Assembly (NCBI RefSeq): GCF_900447535.1
Contig: NZ_UFXX01000001.1
Span: forward strand, 2,108,001-2,172,000
Origin: Dermacoccus nishinomiyaensis
GTDB taxonomy: Bacteria; Actinomycetota; Actinomycetes; Actinomycetales; Dermatophilaceae
Direction: 5' to 3'
DNA: 64,000 nt
Positions 59,839-64,000 of this stretch are shown here, piece by piece (the first letter of the stretch is position 1; each line of letters starts with the position of its first letter). The position numbers and the translations under genes were made by a program. The notes beneath the pieces are model-generated. The model had not been told where the DNA came from. It saw nothing but the letters and a program-made list of their open reading frames with translations, and searched no databases.

Positions 59839-62538
59839 TCACCGCTCGCGCCTCGTCAGCACCGGCTTGCGGCGTGCGAACAGCATCGACACGAGCGCTG
59901 CGACGAGTGGCACCGCGATGAGCATGATCGCGAGCGACCACCATGGGATCGCGTACGTGCCGCCGCTGAGCTGGTGCGTCCGCTCGTCCATCATGTGGTT
60001 CGTCGAGGCCCGCGCCAGGATGAGCCCCGGCGCGATGCCGACGGCGATGCCGATGAGCGCACCGATGACGCCGATCGCCGCCGCGTGCGCGCCGACGATG
60101 CGCCGCCGCATCCCCGTGGGCGCCCCGACGGTCGCGAGCGTCGCGGCATCGGCCTGCGATTCGGCGTCGTTGAGCAGCGTCGACACGATCGTCGTGAGCA
60201 GGACGACGAACGCGAGCGCCGCCGTCATGACGCCGAGGATGACGAGGATCGGGCTCGAATAGCCCCGCTCCACCATCAACGACATGTCGATCGGGGAGGT
60301 GGCCTTGAGCTGACCTTCGAGCTTCTTGCTCACCCCACCCTCGGGTGCGACGGTGATCGCCGCGAGATGGGCCGTCATGTGATGCTTCGCGAGCGTTTCG
60401 CGCGTCGCGATGAGCGAGTTCGGCGTCGAACCAGCGAGCTTGAACGCGGCGTCGAACGACACGGGGCGTGCCGGCACCGTCAGGGGCGAGCAGGATGCGA
60501 CGGTCGCCTCCGGCAGTTCGGCGTTCTTCCACTGCACCGCGGCCAGCGTGACCTTGCCGTCGTTGATCGTCGTGGCGCTCGACTGGGGGCCCCATCCCGC
60601 CACGCCCAGGCTGTCGTTCGTCGATGGCCCGACGTGGAGGAACTCACCTCGCTTCAGAGCATCTCGCGTCGCGGCATCGAGGCCCATGAGCTTCATGCCG
60701 GCCTCGTCGACGCCGAGCATGCTGACGGCCGCGGCGGCGGCGTCCTGACCGGAGCCCTTCGCCGGGCACTTCCCTGCGAGATAGCGGGGCATGAAGTCTC
60801 CGGCGCCCACTGTCCACGCACCCGCGGCGCCGGGGACGATCTTGCGGATCGCCGCGATGGCTATGTTGTCGTCCGCCTCACTGGTCCGCGAGCCGGGAGA
60901 GCTCGAGACGAACGCCGCCTCACCCATCGGCATCGACGGGGTGTACGTCTTGGCGAGGTACGCGTCCTCGCTCGCGCCGTAGACGCTGACGCCCGTGCAC
61001 ACGGCGACGGTGGCGAGCACCGCGCCGATCGACGCCGTCGCCCGCGTGCGCTGACGGCTGACCTCACGCACCGCGATGCGCGGCGTCAGGGGCAGGTGAC
61101 CGGCGAGCTTGCCGGTCACCATGAGCACGTACGGCACCGCGAGCACCGCGCCGCCGAAGAACAGCGGCACGCCGATGTACGCAAGGGCGGTCTGCCCCTC
61201 CTCACTCATCGACGACCCGTCGCCCCCTCGCTGCGTCGCGAAGAACAGGCACAGCGTGCCGGCCGCGACGGCGATGACGCCGATCGTCGGCAGTCGACGC
61301 TTGACGACACGCGCCGACACCTGCCCGCGCAGGGCCTGCAGAAGGTTGGTACGACCCGCAGCCCGCGCGGGCACCCACGCGGCGATGAGCGCGGCGAGCG
61401 TCGAGACGACGACGAGGCCGACGATCCAGCTGAATCGGATGTCGGTGGGCGCATCGAGGGTCGTCACCTGCCGGCAGGCGATCTTCGCGGCCACGACACC
61501 GAGCGCGGTGCCGAGGACGGCACTGACGAGCGCGGTCAGCGCACCGAGGATCATCGCGTTGGCCAGGACGATGCGGCGCAGGACGGCGCGGGTGCCGCCG
61601 TTCGCCGCGACGAGCCCGAGGCTGCGACGCTGACGCGTCGCGCCGGCCGCGAACGCCGGGCCGGCGAGCAGTGCCGTCACGGCGACGAAGGCCATCGTCG
61701 CGACGGCGATGGCGAAGGCCATGCTCGAATCGCCCGTCGTATTCACGTCATAGGCGCTCGCCTGCGCGGACACGTTGTCGCGGGTCGTCAGGTCGAGGCC
61801 GAATCGGTGCCACTGCTCGACGTCATCGGCCGAGAACGTGCGCGTGTCGTCGAGGAGGAACCCCGGTGACGAGCTCGGCTTGTACCCCGTCGGCACCGGC
61901 CCGACGGCGGCGACATCCGCGAACGGCGTCGTCACGGTGCCGACGATGGTGACGTGCACCGTCTTGCTGTCGGACGGGTTTCCGGAGTCAGAGCGCGCCT
62001 GCATCGGCCCCTCGGTCGGCAACCCCATGTTCTTGCCGTACTCGGTGACGGCGACCTCACCCGGCTTCGACGGCAGGCGCCCCGAGACGAGAGTGGCCTT
62101 GCGTGCGAGCAGGGGCGAGGTGGCGTCGGTCAGCATGACGGTGCCCCACGTCGACGTGAACCCACCCGACGTCGTCTCCTGCGTGGCGGCGAACACGAAA
62201 CCTTCCTGGTGGGCCTCGAGCGCGGCAACGCCCGCCTGATCGCTCACCTCAGCAGCCGTCGGAGGCTTCGATGTCGTGACGGCGCGTCCGGCTGCCGGCA
62301 TCGGTACGCCCGGTTTCTCGGCGGACACCGTGACGAGGCCACCGAGCCCTTCCACGGCGCGGGCGCGTTCTTCGTCAGGGCTGATCTCGAACGTCGAGAT
62401 GAAGGCGAGCATCGTCGCCAGGGCCATGACGGGCAGCAGGATGAGCAGCGCAGCGAGCGCCGAGCGGCCCTTGTAACGCATGATGTCGCGCCACGCGAGG
62501 CGCAGCGGCAGCCGCCATCCGGCGAGGGGGGAGGCCAT
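59839..62538 (-). CDS. FtsX-type ABC permease, large two-domain form
   Basis: An 899-residue permease with two FtsX-type units: a first membrane segment (about 24-44) with a large external domain and three segments (about 245-400), then a second unit (about 455-880). It is the permease of a MacB-like exporter. ATG 62538 follows the small membrane gene immediately (stop at 62540), and the ATPase gene lies before that. The long upstream frame is only shadow. The substrate is not known; the PadR gene downstream may control it. Confidence 0.88.
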   Translation of the reverse strand: MASPLAGWRLPLRLAWRDIMRYKGRSALAALLILLPVMALATMLAFISTFEISPDEERARAVEGLGGLVTVSAEKPGVPMPAAGRAVTTSKPPTAAEVSDQAGVAALEAHQEGFVFAATQETTSGGFTSTWGTVMLTDATSPLLARKATLVSGRLPSKPGEVAVTEYGKNMGLPTEGPMQARSDSGNPSDSKTVHVTIVGTVTTPFADVAAVGPVPTGYKPSSSPGFLLDDTRTFSADDVEQWHRFGLDLTTRDNVSAQASAYDVNTTGDSSMAFAIAVATMAFVAVTALLAGPAFAAGATRQRRSLGLVAANGGTRAVLRRIVLANAMILGALTALVSAVLGTALGVVAAKIACRQVTTLDAPTDIRFSWIVGLVVVSTLAALIAAWVPARAAGRTNLLQALRGQVSARVVKRRLPTIGVIAVAAGTLCLFFATQRGGDGSSMSEEGQTALAYIGVPLFFGGAVLAVPYVLMVTGKLAGHLPLTPRIAVREVSRQRTRATASIGAVLATVAVCTGVSVYGASEDAYLAKTYTPSMPMGEAAFVSSSPGSRTSEADDNIAIAAIRKIVPGAAGAWTVGAGDFMPRYLAGKCPAKGSGQDAAAAAVSMLGVDEAGMKLMGLDAATRDALKRGEFLHVGPSTNDSLGVAGWGPQSSATTINDGKVTLAAVQWKNAELPEATVASCSPLTVPARPVSFDAAFKLAGSTPNSLIATRETLAKHHMTAHLAAITVAPEGGVSKKLEGQLKATSPIDMSLMVERGYSSPILVILGVMTAALAFVVLLTTIVSTLLNDAESQADAATLATVGAPTGMRRRIVGAHAAAIGVIGALIGIAVGIAPGLILARASTNHMMDERTHQLSGGTYAIPWWSLAIMLIAVPLVAALVSMLFARRKPVLTRRER

Positions 62539-62539
62539 C

Positions 62540-62878
62540 TCAACGACCCTCTGCGCGCGAGGCGTCCGACGCCGATGAGTTGCGCGACCCACGACTGGCA
62601 GGTGCGGCCAGGTGCGAGATCGCCGGACGCGACGCGCGCGTCGCGCCGGCCGTCCGCACCGCCATGACGAGCGCAACGGCGATGATGCCGACGAGCAGGA
62701 CGACGAGCGCCGGCGTCGACAGGAACACGCCCTCGAGCGCCGGCCCGTGCGTCGCATCGAGCCACGATTCGGCCGGTTTCGTCGTCACGTGCGACGGGGG
62801 CGAGCCCTGCACCCACGTGTGCACGCTGACGACGGCGAGCTCCTGCACCCGGGACAGGTGGTCGGACGCGGTGATCAT
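62540..62878 (-). CDS. Small single-pass membrane protein in the ABC operon
   Basis: A 112-residue protein with one hydrophobic segment (PALVVLLVGIIAVALVMAVRTAG) after a predicted external N-terminal half (ATASDHLSRVQELAVVSVHTWVQGS-like region) and an Ala/Ser/Arg-rich tail. The ATG at 62878 overlaps the ATPase stop (ATGA at 62875-62878), and its stop is one base before the permease start. It is thus co-translated in the transporter operon and may assist it. No family recognised. Confidence 0.7.
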   Translation of the reverse strand: MITASDHLSRVQELAVVSVHTWVQGSPPSHVTTKPAESWLDATHGPALEGVFLSTPALVVLLVGIIAVALVMAVRTAGATRASRPAISHLAAPASRGSRNSSASDASRAEGR

Positions 62879-63645
62879 GCCCGGCCCTCCGTCGTTGCTG
62901 ATGTCACACTCGTCGCACCGTGCGAGCGGGTGACGGCGCTCGCCCCGAACGGCTCGGGTTCGTCGCCGACGATGCCGACGACGGCGCCGTCACGCAGGTT
63001 GACGATGCGGTCGGCCCACGACGCGTGCCGCGAGTCGTGCGTGACGAGCAGGACGGCGGCGCCCGCGTCGCAGCGCTGACGCAGCACCATGAGCACCTCC
63101 TCACCCGTGACTGAGTCGAGCGCGCCCGTCGGTTCGTCGGCGAGCACGACGCGGCGCTCGCCGACGAGGGAGCGCGCGATCGCGACGCGCTGCTGCTGGC
63201 CGCCCGACATCTCCTCGGGGTAGCGGTCGGCGAGGTCGGCCAGGCCGACGGCGTCGAGCGCCTCGAAGCCGGCCGCGCGGGCGGCGCGCAGGCCCATGCC
63301 GTCGAGTTCGAGGGGGAGCGAGGCGTTCTCGACCGCCGTCAGCGCCGGGACGAGGTTGAGGTCCTGGAAGACGAACCCGACGCTGCGTCGGCGCAGACTC
63401 GCCATCTCCTTCTGGCCGACGCCGACGATGCTCGCACCGCCGATGCGCACATCGCCGCTCGTCGGCGCGTCGAGGCCCCCGGCCATGTTGAGCAACGTCG
63501 ACTTGCCCGAACCGCTCGGGCCCATCACGGCCACGAGTTCGCCCGGGTACAGCGCGAGGCTGATGTCCTTCAACGCGTGCACGTCACCCGCGGGTGAGGG
63601 GTGCACCTTGCTCACGCCGTCGAGCTCGAGGGCTGGTTGCGTCAT
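62875..63645 (-). CDS. ABC transporter ATPase (MacB/LolD-like)
   Basis: A 256-residue nucleotide-binding protein: Walker A GPSGSGKST, Q loop FQDLNLVPALT, signature MSGGQQQRVA, Walker B VVLADEPTGALD and H motif LVTHDSRH. It begins at ATG 63645 and is the first gene of the operon with the small membrane protein and the large permease. The promoter region upstream has palindromic operator-like sites. Confidence 0.93.
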   Translation of the reverse strand: MTQPALELDGVSKVHPSPAGDVHALKDISLALYPGELVAVMGPSGSGKSTLLNMAGGLDAPTSGDVRIGGASIVGVGQKEMASLRRRSVGFVFQDLNLVPALTAVENASLPLELDGMGLRAARAAGFEALDAVGLADLADRYPEEMSGGQQQRVAIARSLVGERRVVLADEPTGALDSVTGEEVLMVLRQRCDAGAAVLLVTHDSRHASWADRIVNLRDGAVVGIVGDEPEPFGASAVTRSHGATSVTSATTEGRA

Positions 63646-63725
63646 CGTTCATTTCCCTTCGTGAGGCCTGACGTGCGCCGCCGACGATGTGTCGACGGCG
63701 CACGTCACGCTCCCGTTCCCTTACC

Positions 63726-63770
63726 GCATACGCAGTATGCATACCCGGTATTCACATGTATACCGGGTAT
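63726..63770. promoter_or_regulatory. Palindromic operator-like cluster upstream of the ABC operon
   Basis: GCATACGCAGTATGC (63726-63740) is a perfect inverted repeat, and ATACCCGGTAT (63741-63751) pairs exactly with ATACCGGGTAT (63760-63770). The site lies 81-125 bp upstream of the ATPase start. Such TA-rich symmetric sequences fit PadR-type or TetR-type repressors; the PadR gene at 59199-59723 is the nearest candidate regulator. Confidence 0.55.
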
Positions 63771-63906
63771 GTGGGTGCTGTGGGGGAATGACGCGCCGGT
63801 GGGTGTGTCGGGCGTGTCGGGTGAGGCGCGCCGCGCGGCATGTGCCGGGGGTGTCGTAGCACGTCGAGGCTTGGGGCCGGCGGGCGACGGGGCGTCGGGG
63901 TGCGCC

Positions 63907-64000
63907 ATGACCGTGCCGCAGATGGTGCGAAACCACGCGCAGCGCGCCGAACGTCGCGCGCGTTTCGAGGCGGAAGCCCAGCTCGCTGAGCGTCTGAGCA
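63907..64000 (+). CDS. Possible start of a gene cut by the window edge
   Basis: ATG at 63907 opens a frame of 31 codons to the end of the window (MTVPQMVRNHAQRAERRARFE...), Arg/Ala/Glu rich and probably helical. It would be divergent from the ABC operon across the palindromic sites. The ribosome site (GGGGTG) is weak. Too short to name or to be sure it is coding. Confidence 0.35.
   Translation, partial: MTVPQMVRNHAQRAERRARFEAEAQLAERLS

Overview
The window is high-GC DNA, dense in genes and rich in GTG starts. It reads as an actinobacterial chromosome, most likely of the Micrococcales. The signs are DUF222/HNH endonucleases, secreted transglycosylase-like (Rpf-fold) proteins, a desaturase paired with a ferredoxin reductase, a dolichol-phosphate-mannose-type synthase and a gamma-butyrolactone-receptor-like TetR. 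A closer placement (for example the Dermacoccus/Janibacter neighbourhood) is inference only.

Layout. 1-1.85 kb: right part of an IS21-type element (istA fragment, complete istB). 1.86-8.9 kb: a copper-resistance island on the minus strand (membrane protein with Met-rich tail, response regulator, sensor kinase, Tat-exported multicopper oxidase, small membrane protein, Cu(I) P-type ATPase). Its three promoter regions share a direct repeat at 11-bp steps. 9-12.6 kb: thioesterase, histidine phosphatase, hydrolase, peptidase E-like protein. 12.9-16.2 kb: a cell-wall cluster of two Rpf-fold transglycosylases, a response regulator whose receiver has lost its phospho-acceptor, and a secreted repeat protein. 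16.5-19 kb: fatty-acid desaturase and its ferredoxin reductase. 19.4-22 kb: hypothetical proteins and an RraA-like protein. 22.3-26.9 kb: PAS-AraC regulator divergent from bifunctional putA. 27.06-28.55 kb: a complete IS3-family element with a readable -1 frameshift signal. 28.6-43.4 kb: Ser/Thr kinase, YciI-like protein, hydrolase, lipoprotein, glycosyltransferase, GtrA-like protein, KstD-like flavoprotein, TetR, AI-2E transporter, Nudix protein, and a NarL-type two-component system divergent from an FtsX/ATPase pair. 44.4-47.5 kb: a cobalamin riboswitch in front of cbiMNQO. 47.6-49.5 kb: DUF222/HNH protein. 49.7-56.7 kb: a rearranged zone with a frameshifted VOC gene, an ArsR/methyltransferase pair bracketed by 63-bp direct repeats, a twice-frameshifted pyruvate-oxidase-type gene, a 26-bp tandem repeat, and a Fic gene bracketed by 71-bp direct repeats. 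56.8-63.8 kb: FUSC-type membrane protein, PadR regulator and a MacB-like ABC transporter with palindromic operator-like sites.

How the genes work together. The copper genes form one regulon controlled by their own two-component system. The cbi genes make one B12-repressed cobalt importer. The desaturase and reductase form an electron-transfer pair. putA and the PAS-AraC gene look like an enzyme and its regulator. Several small intergenic repeat families, including a 19-bp-period repeat found at five loci, are not explained by the genes. All calls come from reading the sequence; no database search was run.
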